From Roseovarius dicentrarchi (GTDB lineage: Bacteria > Pseudomonadota > Alphaproteobacteria > Rhodobacterales > Rhodobacteraceae): a stretch of 64,000 nt of DNA. Positions 1 through 8,807 of the stretch are shown piece by piece (the stretch's first letter is position 1; every line of letters starts with the position of its first letter). The notes under the pieces were generated by a model. That model ran no database searches, had not been told where the DNA came from, and worked only from the letters and a program-made list of their open reading frames with translations. A program made the position numbers and the translations under genes. The stretch is taken from positions 26,109 through 90,108 of the forward strand of contig NZ_QNQP01000014.1 of NCBI RefSeq assembly GCF_003316635.1, in the 5' to 3' direction.

Positions 1-290
1 AGGCCAGAGGACGTGTCCATGACGCGATCACCCGTGCTGCTCAACGCGTATCGGACACCGGAATCCACCGACGCCCAGTAGCCATAGGCAAAATTCCCGT
101 AATCCGAGGTCAGAGCGCAGCTATACGATCCGGCCGATTCAACCCGGTCGCCACACGCTGCTGCCGCAGATCCGGCGATCAGCATTCCCGCCGCGGATAA
201 CGGCATCAACAGCGCCAGCGTCGAGACGGACGACCTGAAGTTACGGTTTGATCTCGGGCGGCGCGGCGCAATGGTAGGATGACTGACCAT
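1..290 (-). CDS. Secreted protein, N-terminal part only (runs off the left edge)
   Basis: Reading leftward from an ATG at 290, about 96 codons stay open to the edge of the window. A GGAGA ribosome-binding site lies 9 bases before the ATG. The first ~45 residues look like a long Sec signal peptide: a basic stretch with several Arg, a hydrophobic core (LALLMPLSAAGMLIAG) and an Ala-rich end before CGDRVES. The exported part is rich in Ser, Gly, Tyr and Asp and shows no motif I recognise. Signal, start and ribosome site are seen directly; export is inferred. Function unknown, because the rest lies outside the window. Confidence 0.55.
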   Translation of the reverse strand, partial: MVSHPTIAPRRPRSNRNFRSSVSTLALLMPLSAAGMLIAGSAAAACGDRVESAGSYSCALTSDYGNFAYGYWASVDSGVRYALSSTGDRVMDTSSG

Positions 291-662
291 AGTTGAATGT
301 CTCCGGATAAAGGGGATGCACGGCACAGCATGGTTTCGCCGCAAGGGTATTCAAAAAGCTTACGGTGGTGCGACTTTCAGTCAAGAAATGCATGGTCTGG
401 CGTATGAATTAGGGCCAATGACCCCAATATCCTCCACTGATCCATAGACAGCACAAGTGATCGGGCGCCGCCCGGATGACAACGGCACGCCGTTTCACAA
501 CGGCACGGCGATAGGAAAGCGCGCCCGGATTGCAGTTGCAGGATCATGCAATTTGCGCCGGCACACTGGCCGCCGACGCAGACCGCGGCGCGCGTCCGGC
601 GGGTGCGCGCCGCCAAGATGCGCTTGCGCTCGCCCCGGCGCCAGAGTAAACTCGGCGGTATT
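291..662. other. Intergenic stretch without a recognisable gene
   Basis: This stretch lies between the start of the leftward secreted-protein gene and tRNA-Gly. It is less GC-rich than its surroundings up to about 450 and strongly GC-rich after that. The short frames on both strands have no family motif or convincing ribosome site. It presumably carries the promoters of both flanking genes, but no -35/-10 pair could be assigned. Confidence 0.4.
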
Positions 663-737
663 GCGGATGTAGCTCAGGGGTAGAGCTTCTGCTTCCCAAG
701 CAGACGGTCGCGCGTTCGAATCGCGTCATCCGCTCCA
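663..737 (+). tRNA. tRNA-Gly (anticodon CCC), CCA encoded
   Basis: The acceptor arms GCGGATG (663-669) and CATCCGC (727-733) pair perfectly. The anticodon stem TCTGC/GCAGA encloses the 7-base loop TTCCCAA, giving anticodon CCC. The D arm (AGCTCAGGGGTAGAGC) and T loop (GTTCGAATC) are canonical. The discriminator T is followed by an encoded CCA. It would read the GGG glycine codon. It stands alone in an otherwise gene-free stretch. Confidence 0.95.
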
Positions 738-827
738 CCATCCTTCGATAGTCAGGTTTGCCGGCTATTACTGACCAGCAGTGCGGTATCGGGATGTTGT
801 ATCAGCGTCGATCAGCTGCCGGGCGCG

Positions 828-2645
828 TCAGCTACCCGCCTTTTCCTCAAGCGTCATCCACTCGGTTTCCGCATCAGTCAGGGCGCTTTGGCGCTGGGTC
901 AGCGCCTCGGTCGCCTTGCGGAATTTCACCGGCTCGCGGGTGAACAGCTCGGGGTCGGCCATCAGCCCTTCCAGCTTGGCAATTTCCGCCTCAAGGCGGG
1001 CGATCACGTCGGGCAATTCTTCAAGGCGATGCCGTTCGGTAAAACTGAGCGCGCTGGATTTCTCCTTTTTCGCGCTGCCGCCTGATTTGGGTTTCGCGGC
1101 AGGCTTGCGCCCTGCATCGGCCCATTCCGCCGTCGATTTGCGCTGCGAGCGGTAGTCGGTCCAGCCGCCGGCATAGACGGTTGCGCGCCCGTCCCCCTCC
1201 ATCGCGATGGTGGTGGCGGCGACGCGGTCCAGAAAATCGCGGTCGTGGCTGACCAGAATGATGGTGCCGTCGTAATCGTCCAGCAGCTCCTGAAGCAGGT
1301 CCAGCGTTTCGATGTCCAGATCGTTGGTCGGCTCGTCCAGCACCAGAATGTTGGACTCGCGCGCCATCAGCTTGGCCAGCAGCAGCCGCGCCTTTTCCCC
1401 GCCCGAGAGCGACCGGACCGGCGCGCGTGCCTGCGCCTCGTCAAACAGGAACTCTTTGAGATAACCGATCACATGGCGCGGCATGCCGCGCACCAGGATC
1501 TGGTCGGCCTTGCCCGATACGCGCATATCCGGATCACCGGTCAGGCTGTCCCACAGGGTCATGTCCGGGTCCAGCTGCGCGCGCGACTGATCGAAAATCG
1601 CCGGCAGCAGGTTGGTGCCCAATGTGACCGTGCCGCTATCGGGCGCCTCGGTGCCCATCAGCATGTTCAGCAGCGTCGTCTTGCCCACGCCATTGGGGCC
1701 GACCAGTGCCACGCGGTCCCCGCGCTGGATGCGGATGGAGAAGTCCGTCAGCAACACCTTGTCGCCATACGCCTTGGAAATGCCGACAGCCTCGATCACC
1801 TTCTTGCCGGATTTCGGCCCCGAATCCAGCGCCATCGCGGCGGTACCCTGCCGGGTGATCTGGCTGGAGCGTTCGGCGCGCAATTCCTGAAGCGCGCGCA
1901 CACGGCCCTGATTGCGCTTGCGGCGGGCGCTGATGCCCTCGACGGCCCAGCGGGCCTCGGACTTGATCTTGCGGTTCAGCTTGTGACGGGCCTGATCCTC
2001 GTCTTCCCAAACCTTGTCGCGCCATTCCTCGAAATGGGTGAAACCCTTTTCCTGGCGCCGCACCATTCCCCTGTCAATCCAAAGGGTTGCGCGTGTAAGC
2101 TCACGCAGGAATGCGCGGTCGTGGCTGATGAGGACAAAGGCGCTGCGCGTCTCTTTCAGCGTGGTTTCCAGCCAGGCGATCGCCTCGATGTCCAGATGGT
2201 TCGTCGGCTCGTCCAGCAGCATCAGCTCGGGCGCCTCGGCCATCAGCTTGGCCAGTGCAGCGCGGCGCCGCTCACCGCCCGATGCCGTTTCCACCGCGCG
2301 CGCGGGGTCGAATTTCAGCCCCTCGCCTGCCATTTCCACCCGATAGGCCTCCGACGGGTCCAGCTGGCTGGCGGCAAAGTCGCCCAAGGTGGCGAAACCG
2401 GCCATGTCCGGGTCCTGCTCCATATACCCGACCGACGCGGCGGGGGCGAGCGTGCGCGCGCCGCTGTCAGCCTCGACCAGACCGGCCATCACCTTCATCA
2501 AGGTGGACTTGCCCGAGCCGTTGCGCCCGACCAGCGCGACGCGGTCGCCCGGCTGAACGACCAGCGACAGGTCGGAAAATATCGGATCGCCCCCGAAAGT
2601 CAGGGAGATATCGTTGAGTTGCAAAAGGGGGGGACGTGCTGCCAT
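828..2645 (-). CDS. uup: ABC-F ATPase, Uup type
   Basis: This 605-residue soluble protein has two ABC ATPase cassettes and no membrane segment. The first has Walker A GRNGSGKST (about 40-48), signature SGGE (about 122) and LLDEPTNH (about 143-150). The second has GPNGVGKTT, LSGGEKAR and VLDEPTND. A basic linker separates them, and a charged helical tail (LEAEIAKLEGLM) follows a Lys/Ala-rich stretch; that C-terminal coiled coil is typical of Uup. ABC-F proteins act on ribosomes or on nucleic acid structures; Uup has been linked to transposon excision and ribosome assembly. It heads a leftward group with the lipid and BamE genes but leaves a 31-base gap, so co-transcription is only possible. 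A second ABC-F gene is at 49140. Confidence 0.9.
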   Translation of the reverse strand: MAARPPLLQLNDISLTFGGDPIFSDLSLVVQPGDRVALVGRNGSGKSTLMKVMAGLVEADSGARTLAPAASVGYMEQDPDMAGFATLGDFAASQLDPSEAYRVEMAGEGLKFDPARAVETASGGERRRAALAKLMAEAPELMLLDEPTNHLDIEAIAWLETTLKETRSAFVLISHDRAFLRELTRATLWIDRGMVRRQEKGFTHFEEWRDKVWEDEDQARHKLNRKIKSEARWAVEGISARRKRNQGRVRALQELRAERSSQITRQGTAAMALDSGPKSGKKVIEAVGISKAYGDKVLLTDFSIRIQRGDRVALVGPNGVGKTTLLNMLMGTEAPDSGTVTLGTNLLPAIFDQSRAQLDPDMTLWDSLTGDPDMRVSGKADQILVRGMPRHVIGYLKEFLFDEAQARAPVRSLSGGEKARLLLAKLMARESNILVLDEPTNDLDIETLDLLQELLDDYDGTIILVSHDRDFLDRVAATTIAMEGDGRATVYAGGWTDYRSQRKSTAEWADAGRKPAAKPKSGGSAKKEKSSALSFTERHRLEELPDVIARLEAEIAKLEGLMADPELFTREPVKFRKATEALTQRQSALTDAETEWMTLEEKAGS

Positions 2646-2676
2646 GGCCGCGAGCTATCCCGCCGCAGGGCTGGCG

Positions 2677-3432
2677 TCAAGCCTCGCTGTCCGGCGCCCC
2701 GGCGGGCATCGCGGCATCCGCGCGCAACACCCGTTTGCGCGCCGCCGGGATGGCCGCGATGTCCACCCCGGTAAACACATGCAGCGTGTTCATCACCGGA
2801 TCAATCACCGCATGATCGCTGACCTTGCCGCCCATCGCCAGATAGCTGCGCAGCAGCGGCGGCAGCGCCTGCACCGCGCGGCGCGTGTCAATCGCGCCCT
2901 GCCCCGGCGCCAGCGTTACCGTGCGCGGCGCCCGGCGCTGCGGCGCCCAGTCCGGCGGCGCAAGGTGGTGCTGTGCCAACAGGGCAAATGCGCCGACATA
3001 GGGCGCGGGGTCCGTGCCGCGAAAGGATGTGCAGCCAAACAGCATCTGAACGCCCGTCGCATCGACATGCGCCGTAATCGCGCCCCATGCGGCGCGCAGG
3101 ATATCAGGATCGCGCGCGCCCGGCTGGACGCAAAAGCGGCCGAGTTCGGTCATCGGCCCGGCGCGGCGGCCCAGCTGCGCAAGGTCGTAAAACGTGGCCG
3201 AATAGCTGCGCCCCACCTCTGCACCGCTGGCAAGCGGCAGCATGCGAAAACACCCCACGGCACGTCCGGCGCGCCGGTCCTCGATCAGGATATGTATGCA
3301 GGCCGCATCAAACGGGTCGCGATCGGGCGCCGGCAGCCCGAATGCCGCGGCGCGCAGCGCGTGCGCCACCGTCATGTCGGCGGCCCCCCGCGCGATCCGC
3401 GCCACATGGCGCCGCGCGCCCGAGGGGGTCAT
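2677..3432 (-). CDS. olsB: L-ornithine N-alpha-acyltransferase (ornithine lipid synthesis)
   Basis: The 251-residue product fits the GNAT-fold OlsB (hemolysin-like) family, which transfers a 3-hydroxyacyl chain from acyl carrier protein to ornithine. This is the first step to ornithine lipids, phosphate-free membrane lipids common in Rhodobacteraceae. Supporting segments are the acyltransferase-like ELGRFCVQPGARDPDILRAA core near residue 95 and LLRSYLAMGG near 190. There is no signal peptide or membrane span, so it is expected on the cytoplasmic face of the membrane. The OlsA partner is not in the window. It sits 16 bases downstream of bamE in the same direction, so the two may share a transcript. 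The family call is from overall resemblance. Confidence 0.75.
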   Translation of the reverse strand: MTPSGARRHVARIARGAADMTVAHALRAAAFGLPAPDRDPFDAACIHILIEDRRAGRAVGCFRMLPLASGAEVGRSYSATFYDLAQLGRRAGPMTELGRFCVQPGARDPDILRAAWGAITAHVDATGVQMLFGCTSFRGTDPAPYVGAFALLAQHHLAPPDWAPQRRAPRTVTLAPGQGAIDTRRAVQALPPLLRSYLAMGGKVSDHAVIDPVMNTLHVFTGVDIAAIPAARKRVLRADAAMPAGAPDSEA

Positions 3433-3448
3433 GGTGCGGCCCCGTGGC

Positions 3449-3910
3449 CTAGAAGAACTGGCTTGGGTCGATATTGCCGAAATTGCTCATGATCGACTGA
3501 AGGAATCCTTTGCCCGCAACCGAACTGTCGGTGACACGGCGCGACAGCGGCACCGCGCGCCCGTCGCGCAAACCGAATCGTTCGATATTGGCGATCACGT
3601 CCTGCGCGTCAAAGCTGATGGCCAGCACCTGCCGCTCGATCACTTCGGGGCGGCGCATGCCGAATGTTTTGACCCGGCTGCGGACATAGTAATAGTCGCC
3701 GCCACTCAGCACACCCGATACCGAGGGCGCGCCGATCACGTCATCCACCGTGGCACGGGTGTCGACGCCCGGAACCAGCTGCATCAGATCCTCTTCGGGG
3801 GGGACATACCCGTGATTCTCGTAAAGTGACGTGCAGCCGGCCAATGCCGTCATTACGGCAAGGACAATTGCCATGCAGGCGATTTTAGGCGAATATGCGG
3901 TCCCGAACAT
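3449..3910 (-). CDS. bamE: Outer membrane assembly lipoprotein BamE
   Basis: The 153-residue precursor starts with a lipoprotein signal ending in the lipobox LAGC (Cys26). A SmpA/OmlA-type domain follows, with LVPGVDTRATVDDVIGAPS and the YYYVRSRVKTFG strand region. BamE is a periplasm-facing accessory of the BAM complex that folds beta-barrel proteins such as the LptD encoded at 57891. The start is supported by AGAGGA a few bases upstream. It is divergent from yceD with 87 bases between, an arrangement often seen in alphaproteobacteria. The C-terminal extension (NIDPSQFF) is not assigned. Confidence 0.88.
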   Translation of the reverse strand: MFGTAYSPKIACMAIVLAVMTALAGCTSLYENHGYVPPEEDLMQLVPGVDTRATVDDVIGAPSVSGVLSGGDYYYVRSRVKTFGMRRPEVIERQVLAISFDAQDVIANIERFGLRDGRAVPLSRRVTDSSVAGKGFLQSIMSNFGNIDPSQFF

Positions 3911-3997
3911 GACTGTCCTCTTGATATTGGCCCGGCGGACCTTTTATCCCGCTTATATCAACCCACCCCCCTTGTTCAAGAAAGGAAGCGCCCGCCC

Positions 3998-4564
3998 ATG
4001 GCCAAGCCGCTGACCCAAGCCGCCGCATTGCGCGTGGCAGACCTGCCCAAGGGGCGCACGCAGTCCTTTGATATTGCGCCCGATGCAGACACCCGCGCCG
4101 CAATGGCCGAGGCGCTGGGGATCGTGGCGCTGCGCAAGCTGACCTTTCGCGGCACGCTCGCGCCCCTGGGGCGCCGCGACTGGCGCCTGACCGCCGATCT
4201 GGGCGCAACCGCCGTACAGTCCTGCGTGGCCACGCTGGCGCCCGTCACCACGCGCATCGACACAAGCGTCGAGCGGCGCTTCTTGTCGGATATGCCCGCC
4301 CCGTCGGACCTGGAGCCGACGCCCGAGGACGGCGTTGAAATGCCCGAGGACGACAGCGAGGAGCCACTGGGCGATATCATCGACCTTGCCCGCGTCCTGC
4401 ACGAGGCGCTGGCACTGGCGCTGCCCGATTACCCCCGCGCCGAAGGCGCAGGCACGGCCGAGGCGCAGGCGGCCCCGCCCGGCGCGGCGCCGCTTCAGGA
4501 TGCGGATCTGAAACCGTTTGCCGGGCTGGCCGGGCTCAAGGCCAGGATGGAACAGGGCGACTGA
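3998..4564 (+). CDS. yceD: YceD/DUF177 family protein
   Basis: The 188-residue acidic protein resembles the YceD family, which is usually encoded next to rpmF; some relatives are implicated in 23S rRNA accumulation. The core runs from SFDIAPDADTRAAMAEALGI through the LGATAVQSCVATLAPV strand to an acidic stretch (PEDDSEEPLGDIIDLA) and the conserved LALALPDYPRAEG. No signal peptide or membrane helix is present. It stands first in a rightward series leading to rpmF, plsX and fabH. The 204-base gap to rpmF leaves room for a separate rpmF promoter. The molecular activity is not known from the sequence. Confidence 0.82.
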   Translation: MAKPLTQAAALRVADLPKGRTQSFDIAPDADTRAAMAEALGIVALRKLTFRGTLAPLGRRDWRLTADLGATAVQSCVATLAPVTTRIDTSVERRFLSDMPAPSDLEPTPEDGVEMPEDDSEEPLGDIIDLARVLHEALALALPDYPRAEGAGTAEAQAAPPGAAPLQDADLKPFAGLAGLKARMEQGD

Positions 4565-4768
4565 ACGCCCGCCCGCCGCACTTGCCCCTGCGGCAACCTG
4601 CGGCGGCGGGGTGTTGCGTGCGAAATATAGCTTGCAGCGCCGGTTTTTCGCTGTATTTTCGCGCTTTCACATCATTTGGGGTTGAACCGGCGCCGCAAGG
4701 CGGACTAAGAGCCGCGTGACCTCACAGAAACTGGGCCAGTCCGGCCCCACAGGAATCGGGATCGCGAC

Positions 4769-4975
4769 ATGGCCGTCCAGCAGAACAAAGTATCTAAATC
4801 GCGCCGCAACAACCGCCGCGCACATGACGCCCTCAGCGGCGCCAATCCTAACGAATGCCCCAACTGCGGCGAGTTGAAGCGCCCGCATCACGTATGCTCC
4901 GCATGCGGCCACTATGCCGATCGCGAGATCGTCGCGATGGCGGACGAAGTTGACCTGGACGACGACGCGGCCTGA
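4769..4975 (+). CDS. rpmF: 50S ribosomal protein L32
   Basis: The 68-residue basic protein begins [17 protein letters not shown], the usual L32 N-terminus. It carries a zinc-ribbon pattern of four cysteines (C30, C33, C43, C46) in CPNCG and CSACG. It is a structural component of the large ribosomal subunit. The acidic end ([11 protein letters not shown]) is common in alphaproteobacterial L32. Being the zinc-binding form, it may contribute to zinc storage, but no zinc-free paralogue is seen here. plsX follows with 59 bases between, so rpmF-plsX-fabH are probably co-transcribed. Confidence 0.96.
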   Translation: MAVQQNKVSKSRRNNRRAHDALSGANPNECPNCGELKRPHHVCSACGHYADREIVAMADEVDLDDDAA

Positions 4976-5034
4976 CGTTCCTCGGCCCGGTCCATCCAAT
5001 GGGCCGGGACCACATACAAGGAAAGACAGCCCGC

Positions 5035-6210
5035 ATGACTGCGCGTCCAGATAAAACTCCGGCGGAGGCAGGCCGGCCCGGCCTGCCCGCAGGACAGGCG
5101 GGCGCAGCTGCCGCCAGGCGCAGGACGGTGATTTCCGTCGATGCGATGGGCGGCGATATGGGCCCCGCAACCGTCGTTGCGGGCATTGCGGCCAGCGCAC
5201 AGAAAAACCCCGACATCGCCTTTATCCTGCACGGCCCGAAGGCCGAGTTGCAGCCGCTTGTCGCCCGTCACAAGGCGCTGGCGAATTGCTGCGAATTGCG
5301 CGACGCGCCCGGCATCGTCACGATGGATGACAAACCCGGCCACGTGGCCCGCCACGGTAAGGACACGTCGATGTGGTCGGCGCTGGATTCGGTACGCGCC
5401 GGGGAGGCGACCGTGTGCGTGTCTTGCGGCAATACCGGCGCGCTGATGCTGATGTCCGTGCTGCGTCTGCGCCGTCTGCCCGGCATCTACCGCCCTGCCA
5501 TCGCCGTCATGTGGCCCTCGCGCAATCCGCAGGGGTTCAACCTGCTGATGGATGGCGGCGCCGATATCAGCGCCGATGCCAAGGATCTGATGCAATATGC
5601 ACTCATGGGCGCCTCTTATGCGCGCAGCGGTCTGGGCGTGGCGCGCCCGCGCATCGGCCTGCTGAATGTCGGCACCGAGGAGCACAAGGGCCGGTCCGAA
5701 CTGCGCGAGGCGCATGACCTGATCCGCGCCCATGCGCGCGGCGCCGATTTCGATTTCGTCGGTTTTGTCGAAGGGCGCGATCTGCCCGGCGATACGGTCG
5801 ATGTGATCGTCACCGACGGATTTACCGGCAACGTCGCGCTGAAAACCGGCGAAGGCACTGCCAACCTGATCGCCGAATTGCTGCGCGAGGCGTTTCAATA
5901 TTCGATCCTGTCGCGCATTGCCGCCCTTCTGGCCTACCCGTCCCTGCGCCGACTGAAGAAGCGAATCGATCCGCGCCGCGTCAATGGCGGCGTTTTTCTG
6001 GGCCTGAACGGAACGGTCGTCAAATCGCACGGCGCAGCGGATGCCACCGGTGTTTCGGCCGCCGTCAAGCTGGCATTCAAGCTGGCGCAGACCGGATTTT
6101 CCGAAAAACTGGCCGACCGCGTTGCCAAGGCAACGCTCATGGCGCAGGACAGCGCCGCCGATGATGATGCACCGGACAAGCCGGGCACGCCGAACGGAGC
6201 CAAAACATGA
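5035..6210 (+). CDS. plsX: Phosphate acyltransferase PlsX
   Basis: PlsX makes acyl-phosphate from acyl-ACP at the membrane surface, feeding glycerol-3-phosphate acylation at the start of phospholipid synthesis. Family marks are VISVDAMGGDMGP near residue 33, SCGNTGALM, NVGTEEHKG and VTDGFTGNVALK. The ATG at 5035 is chosen because AAGGAAAG precedes it by about 8 bases; an in-frame ATG at 4999 lacks such a site. The product is 391 residues. The first ~30 residues are an Ala/Gly/Pro-rich extension ahead of the conserved core. The stop overlaps the fabH start by 4 bases (ATGA), which indicates translational coupling. Confidence 0.95.
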   Translation: MTARPDKTPAEAGRPGLPAGQAGAAAARRRTVISVDAMGGDMGPATVVAGIAASAQKNPDIAFILHGPKAELQPLVARHKALANCCELRDAPGIVTMDDKPGHVARHGKDTSMWSALDSVRAGEATVCVSCGNTGALMLMSVLRLRRLPGIYRPAIAVMWPSRNPQGFNLLMDGGADISADAKDLMQYALMGASYARSGLGVARPRIGLLNVGTEEHKGRSELREAHDLIRAHARGADFDFVGFVEGRDLPGDTVDVIVTDGFTGNVALKTGEGTANLIAELLREAFQYSILSRIAALLAYPSLRRLKKRIDPRRVNGGVFLGLNGTVVKSHGAADATGVSAAVKLAFKLAQTGFSEKLADRVAKATLMAQDSAADDDAPDKPGTPNGAKT

Positions 6211-7181
6211 CAATACGCGCCGTCCCCCTTGGCATCGGCCATTACCTGCCCGACCGCATCGTGCCGAACTCCTATTTCGAGACGTTGATTGATACGTCCG
6301 ACGAATGGATTCGCACCCGCTCGGGCATCAAGCGGCGCCATTTTGCCGCCGAGGACCAGACCACGTCGGAGCTGGCGACCAACGCCGCGCGCGCCGCGCT
6401 GGACAATGCCGGGATGGGGCCGGACGATCTGGACGCGATCATCGTGGCCACCTCCACCCCCGATCTGACCTTTCCGTCCGTCGGCACGATGGTACAGGCC
6501 AATCTGGGCATGACCCAGGGCTTTGCCTATGATGTGCAGGCGGTTTGCGCCGGGTTCATCTTTGCGCTGTGCAATGCCAATGCGATGATCATTTCGGGTC
6601 AGGCGCGCCGCGTCATGGTGATCGGCGCCGAGACCTTCAGCCGCATCATGGACTGGACCGACCGCAGCACCTGCGTGCTGTTCGGCGACGGTGCCGGGGC
6701 CCTGATCCTGGGGGCTGAGGATGGCGCCGGCACCCCGCAGGATCGCGGCATCCTGGCCACGGATATGCATTCGGACGGGCGTCACCGCGAGATGCTGTAT
6801 GTCGATGGCGGCGTATCGTCGACCGGCACGGTCGGCAAACTGCGCATGCAGGGCAACCCGCTGTTCCGCCAGGCGGTGGAGAAGCTGGCCTCGACCGCCG
6901 ACGCGGCGCTGGTCCGGGCCGGGCTGACGGCGGATGACGTCGCGTGGATCGTCCCGCACCAGGCCAATATCCGCATCATCCAAGGCACCGCCAAGAAGAT
7001 GGGCGTCGGCATGGATCGCGTCATTCTGACGGTTCAGGATCACGGCAATACCTCGGCGGCGTCTATCCCGCTGGCGATGTCCGTCGGCGCCGCTGACGGG
7101 CGCATCAAACGCGGCGATCTGCTGCTGAGCGAGGCGATTGGCGGGGGTCTGGCGTGGGGTTCGGTCGCGCTACGCTGGTAA
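6207..7181 (+). CDS. fabH: Beta-ketoacyl-ACP synthase III
   Basis: FabH condenses acetyl-CoA with malonyl-ACP to start fatty acid chains. The 324-residue product has the full triad: Cys114 in DVQAVCAGFIFAL, His251 in VPHQANIRI and Asn281 in DHGNTSAASIP. The Gly-rich C-terminal IGGGLAWGSVALRW is also typical. Coupling to plsX puts the first steps of fatty-acid and phospholipid synthesis under shared control. The length is normal for the family and nothing is missing. Confidence 0.96.
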   Translation: MTIRAVPLGIGHYLPDRIVPNSYFETLIDTSDEWIRTRSGIKRRHFAAEDQTTSELATNAARAALDNAGMGPDDLDAIIVATSTPDLTFPSVGTMVQANLGMTQGFAYDVQAVCAGFIFALCNANAMIISGQARRVMVIGAETFSRIMDWTDRSTCVLFGDGAGALILGAEDGAGTPQDRGILATDMHSDGRHREMLYVDGGVSSTGTVGKLRMQGNPLFRQAVEKLASTADAALVRAGLTADDVAWIVPHQANIRIIQGTAKKMGVGMDRVILTVQDHGNTSAASIPLAMSVGAADGRIKRGDLLLSEAIGGGLAWGSVALRW

Positions 7182-7236
7182 ACTGCGGAAATTCTGCCCG
7201 GATTCCGCTTAAACCGCCTAATCCAAGTCATTGGAA

Positions 7237-7266
7237 TTGACTCGCAATTTTCTTCCACCCTATTGT
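7237..7266 (+). promoter_or_regulatory. Probable sigma70-type promoter of ihfA
   Basis: TTGACT (7237-7242) and TATTGT (7261-7266) are spaced by 18 bases in an AT-richer stretch. They lie 26 bases ahead of the ihfA start, so ihfA can be transcribed independently of fabH. The assignment is by consensus only; no start site is known. Confidence 0.4.
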
Positions 7267-7292
7267 TGTCAAAACGCAATCGGGGGATGGCC

Positions 7293-7595
7293 ATGAGTGA
7301 CAAGACATTGACGCGTATGGATTTGAGCGAGGCGATCTTTCGCGAGGTCGGGCTGTCGCGCAACGATTCTGCCCAGTTGGTCGAAAGCGTGCTGGAGCAT
7401 ATGTCCGACGCGCTGGTGCGCGGCGAGCAGGTAAAAATCTCGTCCTTCGGGACGTTTTCGGTGCGCGAGAAATCGGCGCGCGTGGGCCGCAATCCAAAGA
7501 CCGGCGAAGAGGTGCCGATCAACCCGCGCCGCGTCCTGACCTTTCGCCCCTCGCATCTGATGAAGGATCGCGTGGCCGCGGGCAACAAACGCTAG
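7293..7595 (+). CDS. ihfA: Integration host factor alpha subunit
   Basis: IHF is a heterodimer that bends DNA strongly at specific sites and organises promoters, recombination and replication. The 100-residue product has the HU/IHF fold: [17 protein letters not shown] at the start, the [14 protein letters not shown] strands, and the DNA-embracing arm [16 protein letters not shown] with the Pro that intercalates between bases. The ATG at 7293 fits the family's N-terminus (MSDKTLTR) better than the ATG at 7287; a G-run serves as ribosome site. The beta subunit is not in the window. The regulator gene follows 8 bases later, probably in the same transcript. Confidence 0.95.
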   Translation: MSDKTLTRMDLSEAIFREVGLSRNDSAQLVESVLEHMSDALVRGEQVKISSFGTFSVREKSARVGRNPKTGEEVPINPRRVLTFRPSHLMKDRVAAGNKR

Positions 7596-7603
7596 GCAGC
7601 CCC

Positions 7604-8554
7604 ATGTCAAAATCCGCAGACGCCTTTCGTACCATCAGCGAAGTCGCAGACTGGCTGGGGATCCCCGCCCATGTCCTGCGATTCTGGGAGAGTAAATTCA
7701 CCCAAGTGAAGCCGGTCAAGCGTGCCGGCGGCCGGCGCTATTACCGGCCCGCGGACATGCGCCTGCTGGGCGGTATTCGCAAGCTGCTGCATGATGACGG
7801 CATGACCATCAAGGGCGTGCAAAAGGTAATGCGCGATCATGGCGTGCGCCACGTCGCCGCCATGTCGCCCCCGCTCGACGACGATCTGGAAGAGGTGATC
7901 GCCGAAATCGCGCTGGACGTCACCGACACGGAAGAGCCGCGCGGCACCGTCCTGAATTTCGACCGCACCCGCCCCGACCCCGAGCAGCGCACGCAGGATG
8001 CGGCGCCGTCCGACATGGCCGCGCCCGAGGCAGAGACAATCCCGCCAGAACCGTCAAGCAGTGCATCGGCACAGGGCGCGCCTGCGCCTGAACAGAACGC
8101 AACCGGCACCCCGGAGAAGGCCGCAACGCCGCCCGAGCCGCAAGACGCAGCGCCAGAACCGGAAACTGCCGCCGAGGATCGTCAGCCTCCTGAAACTGCA
8201 CGTAAAGTTGAGGATACCGAGGATGCGGCAGATGCAACTCCTGCCGCCGACCTCCCGCCAGAGGATGACGCCCCAGACCCCGAAACGCTTGAGGCTGGCG
8301 CGGCTGCCTGTGAAACTGGCGACACCTCCCCCCTGCCCATCAACGTTGCGGAGACACCCGATGCCCCGCGCGTGGCCGTGATCAGCGTACCGGACGATCC
8401 CGATGATGACGTGCCCGCCGGCACCTCTGCCATGGCCCAGTTGTCTGCGGCAGATCCCACGCACCTCGCCGCGCAGCAACCCGCGCTGACAGGCCTTGCC
8501 GACCGCATTTCAGTACTGCGCGCACGCATGACGACGAGTGCAGACTCTTTGTAA
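7604..8554 (+). CDS. MerR-family DNA-binding regulator with long acidic tail
   Basis: Residues about 5-75 form a MerR-type winged helix: [25 protein letters not shown], then [17 protein letters not shown] and [11 protein letters not shown]. The remaining ~230 of 316 residues are a low-complexity tail rich in Pro, Ala, Glu and Asp ([17 protein letters not shown] and similar), probably disordered, with no effector domain and no metal-binding cysteines. The ihfA-merR pairing is usual in Rhodobacterales. Targets and signal are unknown; the tail may mediate protein contacts. The call is firm for the DNA-binding domain only. Confidence 0.85.
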   Translation: MSKSADAFRTISEVADWLGIPAHVLRFWESKFTQVKPVKRAGGRRYYRPADMRLLGGIRKLLHDDGMTIKGVQKVMRDHGVRHVAAMSPPLDDDLEEVIAEIALDVTDTEEPRGTVLNFDRTRPDPEQRTQDAAPSDMAAPEAETIPPEPSSSASAQGAPAPEQNATGTPEKAATPPEPQDAAPEPETAAEDRQPPETARKVEDTEDAADATPAADLPPEDDAPDPETLEAGAAACETGDTSPLPINVAETPDAPRVAVISVPDDPDDDVPAGTSAMAQLSAADPTHLAAQQPALTGLADRISVLRARMTTSADSL

Positions 8555-8635
8555 CGCCGGGTGGCACATATCGGCGGTAAAAAACCGATTTACCTCTTGT
8601 CCCTGCTCAGAAAACAGGTATGAGAACCCCATCGT

Positions 8636-8712
8636 CGGGCTATGGCGCAGTCTGGTAGCGCGTCCGTCTGGGGGACGGAAGGTCGCAGGTTCGAGTCCTG
8701 CTAGCCCGACCA
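8636..8712 (+). tRNA. tRNA-Pro (anticodon GGG), CCA encoded
   Basis: Acceptor arms CGGGCTA (8636-8642) and TAGCCCG (8702-8708) pair fully. The anticodon stem TCCGT/ACGGA encloses the loop CTGGGGG, giving anticodon GGG. The T arm GCAGG/CCTGC encloses TTCGAGT. Discriminator A is followed by an encoded CCA, for 77 bases in all. The C1 start is typical of tRNA-Pro. Confidence 0.96.
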
Positions 8713-8807
8713 TATAAACCCTCCCCAGCACATCTTTAGACGCAGCCACCATTTGCAAAACCCGGCCAGCGGGGGTAAATCGGCGCAACTTGCAAAAGGG
8801 CGTAGCG

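Noticed and set aside
1245..2774. Long rightward open frame opposite uup
   Set aside because: It mirrors the ABC-F gene in a GC-rich sequence; its protein is His/Gln/Arg-rich without family motifs, whereas the leftward frame has complete Walker and signature motifs.
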